DNA of 15,823 bases from JBCAWW01 sp039024315 (GCA_039024315.1 JBCCQN010000191.1:1-15823), one strand, 5' to 3'; shown: positions 9,501-15,763, counted from the stretch's first letter. A program made the numbers and translations. Notes: generated by a model from the sequence alone, not told the origin.

Positions 9501-9551
9501 TAGCGCAGTACCGATCGTTCCTACCATTAGGAGTAGAAAGATTCGTTTCAT
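6525..9551 (-). CDS. Large T9SS-secreted protein, Asp-box N-terminal region plus four SprB repeats (first tandem copy)
   Basis: A 1008-residue exported protein with signal peptide MKRIFLLLMVGTIGTALFAQ. After a low-complexity Ser/Thr-rich segment (about 30-85, longer than in its paralogue) comes a beta-rich region with Asp-box motifs STDLGTSW (127-134), FSPDG and TTDGGLTW, and SEDGTKIFYAWVDTD. Four SprB-like repeats occupy about 608-913. A T9SS type A sorting domain covers about 930-1008 (FPNPAKDM, GLYFLEVETSRGR, ending RLMIE). It aligns with the downstream gene from end to end, sharing the NCGG, SPPPxNHCxG, SPDGxxGYxxWLGD and DSVLSP motifs, so the pair arose by tandem duplication. A TACTTTTG promoter box lies 30 bp upstream. 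The protein is probably surface exposed; whether it is an adhesin, glycan-binding protein or enzyme cannot be decided from sequence. Confidence 0.92.
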   Translation of the reverse strand: MKRIFLLLMVGTIGTALFAQNRIDPYSPHLDQSESSIYPQSVSTSAARTPSTGTITPIGGAFSDMITTVKIGEASNSYSTLSASANPLTYVPGIGTNGGSLAFVHRRNIANCGGQMIDNGRVTYVISTDLGTSWNVGNGVTSTASSPPPVNHCYGVLEVTPAYNVPVRYPMGVLFSGNGGTSVSDLVLTTTGSLITNGQWDGNHLSTVQDPAGALNLTQDDYLFQNVGHTISGGMVERVPGEFWYATDETQGANNDPGQGRVFVYKGTYNTTTQKTDWVQAIVLTPDNFLLDGTNAQLSTPNMGFSPDGMTGYITWLGDLNGGQDSVLSPIVSETTDGGLTWSEPIEISLASFPEIADSLRTFLVIDSISPTQIDTIPFATGVATTAFDLDITVDANGNPHIFTTVGAASTINSPISGYSIFNAIHLMNLSFTKDPFGDWNAIYISTQNTFRGWFGDLSAQGSQQIPQDVHNQVSRSEDGTKIFYAWVDTDSTATGWSPIPSFPGGNTMSNYSPDLKVRAFDVSANLLTPVDIITEGDANWGGLVLLPKVSPIAHEGNNGVFTLPTVITNIDGGSALQTTSYHYITDVNVDVATAADPPIYFYNCKENPFANSFNQIPPDCGIGNGQLSIVTAGGIGPYTLVWNGGDSTTILDNLNAGLYEVVVTDSKSCTDTITITLNNANAPSLSIDPITVSDISCFGANDGSATVSVSGGAGMEVYSWSNNENTATAVNLPPGVNIIEVTDANGCTSFETIIINEPAAIDINISSAGVDCAGNSNGSVSAIALGGTGSLTYDWGAIGTGATIDNLAGGVYQVVVSDANSCVDSAQIVVDEPDPISIAGSSSPNTGTPQNPNGTASASASGGTSPYIIDWTLIGSNDTSFNAPFIFGLVGGDYEVFVTDFNGCVAMDTITVAEVNNLEDELQAGITHFQLFPNPAKDMAQLRLELDRPDRVSIRLVNLHGQVIQQVQLRFSQQLVHDLDVSHLAGGLYFLEVETSRGRASQRLMIE
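6813..7730 (-). repeat. Four tandem SprB-like repeats in the first copy
   Basis: Four units of about 76 residues (protein residues about 608-913), collinear with those of the paralogue. Characteristic strands include AGGIGPYTLVWNGGD, SGGAGMEVYSWSNNE, LGGTGSLTYDWGAIG and SGGTSPYIIDWTLIG, each followed by a VTDxxxC-like strand. Each unit is closer to the unit at the same position in the other gene than to its neighbours in the same gene. This shows that the array was already four units long before the gene duplicated. Confidence 0.8.
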
Positions 9552-9580
9552 AGTTAGGCATTAAGTAAGAAGTAGTAAGA

Positions 9581-9614
9581 CAAAAGTATCTAGTTCAATG
9601 AAAGCTAAGTCCAA
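9581..9614 (-). promoter_or_regulatory. Bacteroidota-type promoter for the tandem secreted-protein genes
   Basis: The minus strand reads TACTTTTG at 9588-9581, an exact match to the Bacteroidota -7 consensus TAnnTTTG. A TTGG at 9614-9611, 22 bp upstream, is a weak -33 candidate (consensus TTTG). Transcription would start near 9573, giving a short leader of about 22 nt before the ATG at 9551. Confidence 0.55.
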
Positions 9615-9658
9615 TAGCTGAGTATAGCTCCCGTATTCAGGTACTCAACACTATTGAG
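9612..9658. other. Inverted repeats upstream of the secreted-protein promoter
   Basis: Nested dyads: CAATAG (9612-9617) pairs with CTATTG (9651-9656), GAGTA (9620-9624) with TACTC (9642-9646), and a compact palindrome CTCAA-CACTA-TTGAG covers 9644-9658. They sit immediately upstream of the promoter and could be a regulator-binding region. The rest of the 276-bp gap (9659-9827) is AT-rich with T-runs; I see no gene in it and no convincing terminator for the minus-strand operon that ends at 9828. Confidence 0.3.
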
Positions 9659-9827
9659 ATCTAGGAGAATCGGTTTTGTAGTCCATCAAGACCTTTTTTC
9701 TCTACACTGAATACTTTTTACTTTCTACTAAAAATGTTTAGGTAGTTAGATTGACTTTAAAATAATGAAGCCAAGCACATCCTTAGGGTACAATTCAGTA
9801 GTTGAGTTACTTAATCGTATAAACAAT

Positions 9828-10811
9828 TCAATCCATCTTCATCACTATTTTACCCTTGTTTTGGTTGGCACCCATATGTTGATGCGCTTCCTTTACTTCT
9901 GTCCAAGGAAAAATACTATCAATCACGGGCTGAAGTTCTCCTTTTTGCCAAAATGGCTCGGCAAATTGGCAAAAGGCTCGAGTGAGGGAGATTTTATAAT
10001 CTAAGCTACGGCTGCGGAGGGTAGAGCCAAGGATACTGAGCCTTTTACGTAAAATAGGAGCAAGATTTATCCCATCTACTTTGACACCTCCCATCAATGA
10101 AAGCATCACCAAGCGTCCATCTAAGGCTAGACTATTTAGGTTAGATTGAAAATAGGGGGCGGCAATAAAATCCAAAATAAAGTTGACGCCAGTACCATTG
10201 GTATATTCAGCAATCACCGCAGCAAAGTCTTCGCTTTTGTAATCTATGGCTTTATTGGCTCCTAACTCCAAACAAAGAGCATGCTTACCCGCGCTAGCAG
10301 TAACAATTACTTCCGCTCCCTTTAGCAACGCAATTTGGGTAGCGGCCGTACCGACTCCACTCGCTCCAGCATGGATCAATATTTTTTCTCCAGCTTGTAG
10401 ATCACCGATCCAATCCAAAGCCTGAAATGCCGTCAAATAGACTTCTGGCATAGCGGCGGCTTTGATGTAGTCCCAGCCCTCTGGGATCTTCATAGCTGTC
10501 GCAGCTGGTATGCTTACATATTCTGCATAACCACCGCCGGACAGTAGGGCACAAACGCCTTCTCCCTTTTGCCAGCCAGATACTTTAGTACCCGTTTCTA
10601 CAATTTCTCCCGCCATCTCTAGCCCCATAATATCGGTAGCGCCCGGTGGGGGGGGATATTTGCCCGCCCTTTGCATGGTGTCGGCCCGATTAATTGCCGT
10701 CGCCTTGACCTTTACCAAAAGCTCTTCGGGACCACAATCAGGTTTGGGACGCTCTCCAATATGCATTACTTCTGGTCCACCGAACTCGGAGATTAGCACT
10801 GCTTTCATCAT
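9828..10811 (-). CDS. NAD(P)H quinone oxidoreductase, PIG3/Qor family
   Basis: A 327-residue zinc-independent medium-chain dehydrogenase/reductase. Enzymes of this family use NADPH to reduce quinones or related enones. The family start MKAV...GGPEVM, the KYPPPPG...GLEMAG segment (51-68), GGGYAEY (92-98) and the nucleotide-binding loop HAGASGVG (147-154) are all present. The structural-zinc cysteines of alcohol dehydrogenases are absent, as expected for the PIG3 branch. Two adjacent ATGs exist (10811 and 10808); family alignment slightly favours the second, which would remove one residue. It is the last gene of a five-gene operon, 14 bp after the J-protein gene. The coding strand has an eight-cytosine run over the four prolines near residue 53. 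The exact substrate is unknown. Confidence 0.93.
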   Translation of the reverse strand: MMKAVLISEFGGPEVMHIGERPKPDCGPEELLVKVKATAINRADTMQRAGKYPPPPGATDIMGLEMAGEIVETGTKVSGWQKGEGVCALLSGGGYAEYVSIPAATAMKIPEGWDYIKAAAMPEVYLTAFQALDWIGDLQAGEKILIHAGASGVGTAATQIALLKGAEVIVTASAGKHALCLELGANKAIDYKSEDFAAVIAEYTNGTGVNFILDFIAAPYFQSNLNSLALDGRLVMLSLMGGVKVDGINLAPILRKRLSILGSTLRSRSLDYKISLTRAFCQFAEPFWQKGELQPVIDSIFPWTEVKEAHQHMGANQNKGKIVMKMD

Positions 10812-10825
10812 GAGGAAAAGAATTA

Positions 10826-11647
10826 TTACTGAAGTTTTTCTAAAGCTTCGTAAAGGGCTTTTTCTTCCGCTTTGAGCTTTTTGGGAAGACGGACATTAAC
10901 AGTCAGGTACAAGTCACCTTTGTAGGAGGGGATTTCAAAATTGGGCATCCCTAAACCTTTCAATTTAAGCTTATCACCAGGCTGTGTTCCCGCAGGAATA
11001 CTCACCTTCATTTTTCCTTTGAGGGTCTGCACTGGCACTTTACGACCGAGGACAGCATCTAGCATATCAATCGTCGTACTCGTATACAGATCGTCACCTT
11101 TACGAGAAAAATCAGGATCTTCTTTAATCATAATGCGGATAAACACATCCTCTCCCCCGCTTTTGCTGAGATGGAGACGCAACTTTTGTTCGTGCCTAAC
11201 TCCTTTGGGAATTTTGACTTTTACTCGTGTATCTCCCATCCGCAACTGCTGTTGCAGACCATCATAAGCCTCCTGTAGGGTGATGGTCAAATGGCCTTTA
11301 ACCTGCTTTTTCTTCTGACGATTGATGATTTCATTCATAAATCGCCCAAAGAGGCTATTAAAGTCTTTGGGTATAGACTGCCCTGCAGAACGCGCAGCGC
11401 CAGCGCCAGCAGCGGCTTGATAACCTTGAAATTGCCTGCGTAAAGCATCGTATTGGCGGCGATTGTCAGGGTCCAATAAAACCTCTTTGGCTTCGCTGAT
11501 CTCTTTAAATCGCTCTTCTGCTTTGGGATTATCTGGATTACTATCTGGGTGATATTTGATCGCTAGTTTCTTATAGACTTTGCGGATCTCTTCTTCTGTC
11601 GCCTGCGGCGGAACGCCCAACACCCTATAGTAGTCTTTGTATTGCAT
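10826..11647 (-). CDS. DnaJ-class co-chaperone, CbpA-like
   Basis: A 273-residue class B J-protein that would stimulate the ATPase of DnaK and deliver substrates. The J domain spans about 5-68 and has the essential HPD motif at 33-35 (KYHPDSNPDN). A short Ala/Gly-rich linker (about 75-90) replaces the long G/F region. There is no CxxCxGxG zinc-finger domain, which separates it from DnaJ proper. Two beta-rich substrate-binding domains follow at about 116-178 and 180-255 (IPKGVRHEQKLRL, LDAVLGRKVPVQTLKGK, IPAGTQPGDKLKLKGLG). It lies in the compact operon, 18 bp after the PhnP-like gene and 14 bp before the quinone oxidoreductase. It is cytoplasmic. The name CbpA fits by architecture, but nucleoid DNA binding is not shown. 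Confidence 0.94.
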   Translation of the reverse strand: MQYKDYYRVLGVPPQATEEEIRKVYKKLAIKYHPDSNPDNPKAEERFKEISEAKEVLLDPDNRRQYDALRRQFQGYQAAAGAGAARSAGQSIPKDFNSLFGRFMNEIINRQKKKQVKGHLTITLQEAYDGLQQQLRMGDTRVKVKIPKGVRHEQKLRLHLSKSGGEDVFIRIMIKEDPDFSRKGDDLYTSTTIDMLDAVLGRKVPVQTLKGKMKVSIPAGTQPGDKLKLKGLGMPNFEIPSYKGDLYLTVNVRLPKKLKAEEKALYEALEKLQ

Positions 11648-11665
11648 CTATTAAAGATATAATTC

Positions 11666-12427
11666 TTACCAACTAATCCTCAATCCATCATAGGCAAATT
11701 GAATGCCGGAGGGAAGTTCTTTGCTAACATCTGCATGTTTTCCCATCAAATGGCTGATATGCAAAAAGTAAGTTTGCTCAGCCCCAATCTCCTGCGCTAA
11801 TTGAATCGCCTCTTCCAAATTGAAATGGGAATGATGCTTGGCCTTGCGTAAGGCATTTAAAGTCAGATAGCGTACCCCGTCTAAGCGTTCGCGGGACGCG
11901 TCGGAAATATAATTGGCATCCGTAATGTAGGCAAAATCCCCTATGCGATAGCCAAATACGGGCATAGGACCATGCATCAAAGGGATAGGCAGCAATTCTA
12001 AATCACCGATACGAAAAGAAGCAGAGTCAATCTCCCTCAGATCTAGTTTAGGCACACCCGGATAGTCACTTTGCTCAAAAATGTAATAATACTCCCGCTT
12101 CAAATGTTCGAGTACCGCCGTAGTACCATAGACTGGCATATCTCGCTTGAGACGAAAGTTATAGGCTCGCACATCATCCAAACCTGCTGTATGATCTTTA
12201 TGCTGGTGGGTAAAGACAACCGCATCCAAGACTTTGATTTCCTCTCGCAGCATTTGCTGACGAAAGTCTGGTCCAGCATCAAAGCAAATAGTGGTTTTCT
12301 CTGATCTCAATACCCCCGCAGTCCGTAGACGTTTGTCGTAGGGATCCTTAGATTGGCAGACCTCACATTCACAGCCGATGACTGGTACTCCCTGTGAAGT
12401 GCCGGTGCCAGCAAAAATAAACTCCAT
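11666..12427 (-). CDS. PhnP-like MBL-fold metal-dependent hydrolase
   Basis: A 253-residue metallo-beta-lactamase-fold phosphodiesterase of the PhnP / lipoate-synthase-neighbour type. It has the N-terminus GTGTSQGVPVIGCECEVC, with a Cys triplet C19, C21, C24; in E. coli PhnP the corresponding cysteines with a C-terminal His hold a structural zinc, and H226 is the candidate here. The catalytic metal motif is HQHKDH (74-79), with H152, D170 and H223 as further probable ligands. PhnP cleaves a cyclic ribose phosphate in phosphonate breakdown, but no C-P lyase genes occur here, so the substrate is probably another cyclic phosphate or nucleotide. I use ATG 12427; the codon before it is TTG. It starts six bases after the 84-residue gene ends. 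Confidence 0.9.
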   Translation of the reverse strand: MEFIFAGTGTSQGVPVIGCECEVCQSKDPYDKRLRTAGVLRSEKTTICFDAGPDFRQQMLREEIKVLDAVVFTHQHKDHTAGLDDVRAYNFRLKRDMPVYGTTAVLEHLKREYYYIFEQSDYPGVPKLDLREIDSASFRIGDLELLPIPLMHGPMPVFGYRIGDFAYITDANYISDASRERLDGVRYLTLNALRKAKHHSHFNLEEAIQLAQEIGAEQTYFLHISHLMGKHADVSKELPSGIQFAYDGLRISW

Positions 12428-12433
12428 CAATGC

Positions 12434-12688
12434 TTAGGCTTTGAGTCGCTTGATAAATTTAATTTGATCCGGGGTCAAAGGTTCCTCGTTGATTTCGAGT
12501 TCCTTCAATATAGAGGCGAGGGTATTGATCTTACTTTCGAGAGGATGAAATTTATTGACAATGATGGTTTGTTGCTGATGCACAATGCAATAGCCACCTT
12601 GGAAATTGCCCTTTTCATAACGCACTTCCCATCCCTGCGATTCTAGCAATCCTTTGAGTTTATCTTGGGTGCTTTTTGCGATCCTCAT
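12434..12688 (-). CDS. Conserved small protein of unknown function
   Basis: An 84-residue cytoplasmic protein without signal peptide or membrane segment. It looks like a real gene: its ATG overlaps the stop of the upstream epimerase gene (ATGA, 4 bp) and it ends six bases before the PhnP-like gene. Visible parts are a charged N-terminal helix (KSTQDKLKGLLESQGW), a central beta-rich core with GNFQGGYCIV and TIIVNKFHPLE, and a helical C-terminal half ending in the basic TPDQIKFIKRLKA. I recall similar unnamed proteins in other Bacteroidota, but cannot check this here. No function is assigned. Confidence 0.8.
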   Translation of the reverse strand: MRIAKSTQDKLKGLLESQGWEVRYEKGNFQGGYCIVHQQQTIIVNKFHPLESKINTLASILKELEINEEPLTPDQIKFIKRLKA

Positions 12689-13674
12689 AGATTTTGTTTG
12701 GCTTGTTGGTAGACTCCGGCTGCCTCCTTAATTACGCTTTTTATGGGCGTATATGAAAATCCGAGTTGCTCGATCTTTGAGCCATCATAATAATGCTTCT
12801 TGGTCCCACTTCGCATCGTCTCCAAGGAGACAATGGGCTCTTTGCCACTGAGACGAGAAATCAATTCAGAAATACGCCCAATCCATAAAGCCAACCAATC
12901 GGGTACCCCATAAGAAGGGGCCGGCCGATCCAAAGCTTCGGCGATCATGCTAAAAACCTCTTTATAACTAAGATTTGCTTGGCTCATGAGAAAGCGTTCG
13001 CCATCGGCTACCTGCTCTGACTCCAACAAAAGGCGCGTAGCTCTAGCCACATCCTTTACGCCCACATAGCCGCCTACGCCTTCATTGAAAAAACGAAGCC
13101 CTTTGTCGATGATAGAAAAAATCTTGGCAGTCCCATTTTCCCAATCGTGGGAGGGGCCAATAATAAAGGCAGGATTGAGTAGTACGGCTGGCACTCCTTC
13201 CGCAATTCCTCGATAAACCTCTAGCTCTGCGCGGTATTTTGAAAAGCCATATTTACTGTTGTTGAGGGCTGGGTTCCAAGCGAGATCCTCGGTGATGAGG
13301 GTATCTTTTTTCTTACTGGGCTTACCGATAGCGGAGACAGAACTGATATGGATCAAGCGTTCCACAGGGTGGTCTAAACAAGCATTGACTACATTGGCGG
13401 TGCCTTCGACATTGGTTTGGAACAAAGCTTCATGTTCACCTCGGGAAAAACTCACCTGAGCCGCAGCGTGGATGACATGAGTTACTCCCTGTATCGCCCG
13501 GTCTAAAGCCATGACATCAAGCACATCCCCTTCATAAATCTCCACCAAATCTTGCCAGGGGAATTTTCGCTGTTCTGGATTACGGATCAGCAGCCTCAAT
13601 TCGTAGTTGGCTTCCAGCAACTCGGTAACGATATGCCTGCCTAAAAAACCTGAACCACCAGTAATTAATATCAT
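12685..13674 (-). CDS. NAD(P)-dependent epimerase/reductase, extended SDR family
   Basis: A 329-residue extended short-chain dehydrogenase/reductase resembling dihydroflavonol-4-reductase-like and nucleoside-sugar epimerase proteins. It has the N-terminal Rossmann motif TGGSGFLG (5-12), an acidic GDVLD segment (49-53), the HAAA strand (69-72), the catalytic serine region HISSVSAIG (109-117) and the catalytic YxxxK as Y142-K146 (YGFSK). The family motif NPAFIIGP (167-174) and substrate-side GVKDVARA (205-212) are also seen. It is the first gene of the minus-strand operon, with a promoter candidate 40 bp upstream, and overlaps the next gene by four bases. The substrate cannot be named: sterol, sugar and aldehyde reductases all look like this. 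Confidence 0.92.
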   Translation of the reverse strand: MILITGGSGFLGRHIVTELLEANYELRLLIRNPEQRKFPWQDLVEIYEGDVLDVMALDRAIQGVTHVIHAAAQVSFSRGEHEALFQTNVEGTANVVNACLDHPVERLIHISSVSAIGKPSKKKDTLITEDLAWNPALNNSKYGFSKYRAELEVYRGIAEGVPAVLLNPAFIIGPSHDWENGTAKIFSIIDKGLRFFNEGVGGYVGVKDVARATRLLLESEQVADGERFLMSQANLSYKEVFSMIAEALDRPAPSYGVPDWLALWIGRISELISRLSGKEPIVSLETMRSGTKKHYYDGSKIEQLGFSYTPIKSVIKEAAGVYQQAKQNL

Positions 13675-13713
13675 AAATTGCTCTTCCTAATCCAGAACGC
13701 CCGTTTAGGGCAG

Positions 13714-13744
13714 TAAAAGTAGATTCAAATTTGCTGAATGTAAA
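13714..13744 (-). promoter_or_regulatory. Candidate promoter of the five-gene operon
   Basis: The minus strand reads TACTTTTA at 13721-13714, one base from the TAnnTTTG consensus, with TTTA (13744-13741) 19 bp upstream as a -33 candidate. The predicted leader before ATG 13674 is about 33 nt and contains a small GCCC/GGGC dyad (13699-13711), too short to call a riboswitch or terminator. Confidence 0.4.
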
Positions 13745-13780
13745 ATGTAAAACCACCCAGAGAAGGCTTTGGTTCAGACT

Positions 13781-13811
13781 TTTATATTCTAGCTTTAAAA
13801 ATTTACCTTTG
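13781..13811 (+). promoter_or_regulatory. Divergent promoter for the arginase-fold gene
   Basis: TACCTTTG at 13804-13811 matches the Bacteroidota -7 consensus exactly. TTTA at 13781-13784 lies 19 bp upstream as an imperfect -33 box, the same arrangement as the divergent minus-strand promoter. The start of transcription would be near 13816, giving a leader of about 20 nt before the TTG at 13837. Confidence 0.55.
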
Positions 13812-13836
13812 GCCTCCACCTTTTAGCCCGCAGACA

Positions 13837-15003
13837 TTGGACCTTTCTGTTTTTTTTGACCCAATAGAACCTGATAATTCGCATTTACGTGAGCACCTAA
13901 ACGCCAGTACTTGGGGCCGTAACATGCAAATCAATGATGCCGAGTTTCCAGATTGGCACTATGCTGATTTGATTTTAATTGGTTGCCAAGAAACCCGTGG
14001 CAGTAGATTTCCCGGACTGGCCAAAGCCGCTGGGGCAGTAAGAAAGCGTCTGTATGCTTTGAGCCCACCGGATGAAGGCGCGAAGGTTGCAGACCTAGGG
14101 AATTTCAAAGCCAAAGATAGTCCAGAGGGCTATTATGAAATGATGGCTTATGTGCTTGAGCAACTATTTAAGGCTGGCAAAACGGTAATTTTATTGGGTG
14201 GCAGTCAAGACCTGACTTATGGTCAATTTTTGGGTTATGAGAAGCTAGAAGAAGCCATAGAGTATGTGCATATCGACTCTCGCTTTGATGTAGAAGATGC
14301 TGATATCGCCTTACATCATCGGTCTTTTAATCATCAGATATTTCAGCAACCGGAGTCATGGTTGTTTGAGTATACCAACTTGGGCTATCAGTCTTATTTT
14401 GTCGGCTCCGCCGAACGCCAGAACTTAGAAGAGCAGCATTTCCAAGCGGCTCGTTATGGGGATCTGTTCAATGAAATTGAAGAAGTAGAACCAGCCCTTC
14501 GTACAGCCGATATGATCAGCTTTGATTTTTCAAGCGTTCGCTTTACTGATGCTCCGGGGAGCACCTTTCCTTCTCCAGGTGGCTTTTCGGCCTTTGAAGC
14601 CTGCCGACTAGCCCGCTATGCAGGATTGGGATATAAGCTGAGATCCTTTAGCTTGAGCGAATACGACCCGACTCAAGATCAGCAAGAACAAGGCGCCCTC
14701 CTACTCGCTATGATGCTCTGGTATTTTGTAGAAGGCTTTTACAGTCAAAGTGATGATATACCACTGACCGATAGAAGTAACCTACGTAAATATGCCGTCC
14801 AACTACATGCGAGCGTACCCAACATCGACTTTTATCAACATCCCTCCACGGGTCGTTGGTGGATGGAAGTCCCCTACCCTGACGCCCTAGAAAACCCTAG
14901 CCAAAACAACCGTTTGGTGCCTTGTAGCGTCAAAGATTATGAGTTTGCCCGTACCGACAATATCCCAGAACGTTGGTGGAAGGTATTTAACAAATTGTCT
15001 TGA
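13837..15003 (+). CDS. Arginase/formimidoylglutamase-fold protein with altered metal site
   Basis: A 388-residue member of the ureohydrolase superfamily, by position and motif similar to proteins called formimidoylglutamase in Bacteroidota. The usual GGxH metal motif is GGSQD (121-125), DAHxD is IDSRFD (146-151) and SxDxD is SFDFS (228-232). Thus two histidines and one aspartate that bind manganese in true arginases are Q, R and S, while D147, D151 and D230 remain. EYDP (275-278) and the closing region RWWMEVPYP / LVPCS / IPERWW (340-380) are intact. Hydrolysis of the usual guanidino substrate is therefore doubtful. No ATG or GTG starts the reading frame at a sensible place: the TTG at 13837 gives the family-like N-terminus DLSVFFDP and lies about 20 nt after a promoter. 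The stop is one base before the next gene's ATG. Confidence 0.85.
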   Translation: MDLSVFFDPIEPDNSHLREHLNASTWGRNMQINDAEFPDWHYADLILIGCQETRGSRFPGLAKAAGAVRKRLYALSPPDEGAKVADLGNFKAKDSPEGYYEMMAYVLEQLFKAGKTVILLGGSQDLTYGQFLGYEKLEEAIEYVHIDSRFDVEDADIALHHRSFNHQIFQQPESWLFEYTNLGYQSYFVGSAERQNLEEQHFQAARYGDLFNEIEEVEPALRTADMISFDFSSVRFTDAPGSTFPSPGGFSAFEACRLARYAGLGYKLRSFSLSEYDPTQDQQEQGALLLAMMLWYFVEGFYSQSDDIPLTDRSNLRKYAVQLHASVPNIDFYQHPSTGRWWMEVPYPDALENPSQNNRLVPCSVKDYEFARTDNIPERWWKVFNKLS

Positions 15004-15004
15004 T

Positions 15005-15727
15005 ATGATCCGTAGCATTGCTTTTTCCCTACTGTTGATCTGCAGTCTGGCCTTTGTCCAAGCGCAAGAACTCAGCCTGCCCGATAGCTTGCTGCAAGCG
15101 GAAAAACAGTTTTCCTATGGCTATCAATTGACCGATAGCTTTTTGTATTGCTACCTAACGTTCCCCGCAGGGGATCTCCAAAGCCAAATCCTCATCACTG
15201 GCCTGACCCTATGGCTTGAACCGGGCGGCAAGAAAAAAGCACGTAAAGGGCTACTCTACCCATTAGGGCTGCCCGAACAACAGGTACCACGAGTGCCGAT
15301 CGAATTTGTCCGCTTTGTGGATGAAATGAGTTTTGCAGCCCGAGGACGTTTAGCCAGCCCCCCAGAAATGCTCGTCATAGGCTATTATGGTGGCCGTGAA
15401 GACGATGTCATTACTGCACCAGCCAATACCCAAGGAGCTTTGGGTATCAATACAAAGCTAAACGAAGCGAATGTTCTCCGCTACCGCGCCCGCATTCCTC
15501 TCAGCGCCTTAGAGGGTAATACCAGCTTTCGATGGGGCTGGGAAACGGGTAAACTCCCTCGTCCTGAACTGAGAGGTACCGATGCCGTGGGCATAGATTC
15601 AGGCATCAATTCTACTCCCGAAACCCGCAGCGAACGCAATCAAGCTCGCTATCTCGACACCTATCGTCTTTACGGCGATGAGAGTAAATGGCGGTCGAAA
15701 AAAATAAATTTACCCAGCGGGGAATAA
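15005..15727 (+). CDS. Small exported protein of unknown function
   Basis: A 240-residue protein with a clean signal peptide, MIRSIAFSLLLICSLAFVQAQ, and no lipobox, so probably periplasmic or secreted. I use ATG 15005, which gives the signal peptide and a one-base gap after the arginase-fold gene; an upstream in-frame start would read 22 residues inside that gene. The mature part is mainly beta (YGYQLTDSFLYCYLTFPAG, ILITGLTLWLEPGGKKKARKG, FRWGWETGKLPRPELRG). The pattern of a strand reading LTLWLEPGGKKK followed by a basic stretch resembles uncharacterised Bacteroidota exported proteins that I know only by memory. There is no T9SS sorting domain. Co-transcription and translational coupling with the arginase-fold gene are likely, but the link in function is unknown. 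Confidence 0.8.
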   Translation: MIRSIAFSLLLICSLAFVQAQELSLPDSLLQAEKQFSYGYQLTDSFLYCYLTFPAGDLQSQILITGLTLWLEPGGKKKARKGLLYPLGLPEQQVPRVPIEFVRFVDEMSFAARGRLASPPEMLVIGYYGGREDDVITAPANTQGALGINTKLNEANVLRYRARIPLSALEGNTSFRWGWETGKLPRPELRGTDAVGIDSGINSTPETRSERNQARYLDTYRLYGDESKWRSKKINLPSGE

Positions 15728-15763
15728 TTGCTTTATTACCAGGGTCTAAGTAGAAAATCGCCT

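Noticed and set aside
9096..9503. 135-codon open frame on the plus strand opposite the first large secreted protein
   Set aside because: Arg/Ser-rich low-complexity translation with no domain, lying antisense to a well-supported gene; typical shadow frame. The same holds for the 125-codon frame at 5481-5858 and other antisense frames.
3575..9551. Recent duplication or mobile-element origin of the tandem pair
   Set aside because: The copies are widely diverged at DNA level and no transposase, terminal inverted repeats or target-site duplications are visible, so the duplication is old.
9659..9827. Possible tRNA or small RNA in the AT-rich gap
   Set aside because: No cloverleaf arms, no CCA-type end and no clear promoter-terminator pair could be found.
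13699..13711. GCCC-GTTTA-GGGC dyad in the leader of the epimerase operon as a riboswitch or attenuator
   Set aside because: A 4-bp stem with no T-run or further structure is too weak to support the call.
13580..13819. 79-codon minus-strand frame over the epimerase start and the divergent promoters
   Set aside because: It overlaps the well-supported epimerase N-terminus in another frame, covers both predicted promoters and has no recognisable domain.
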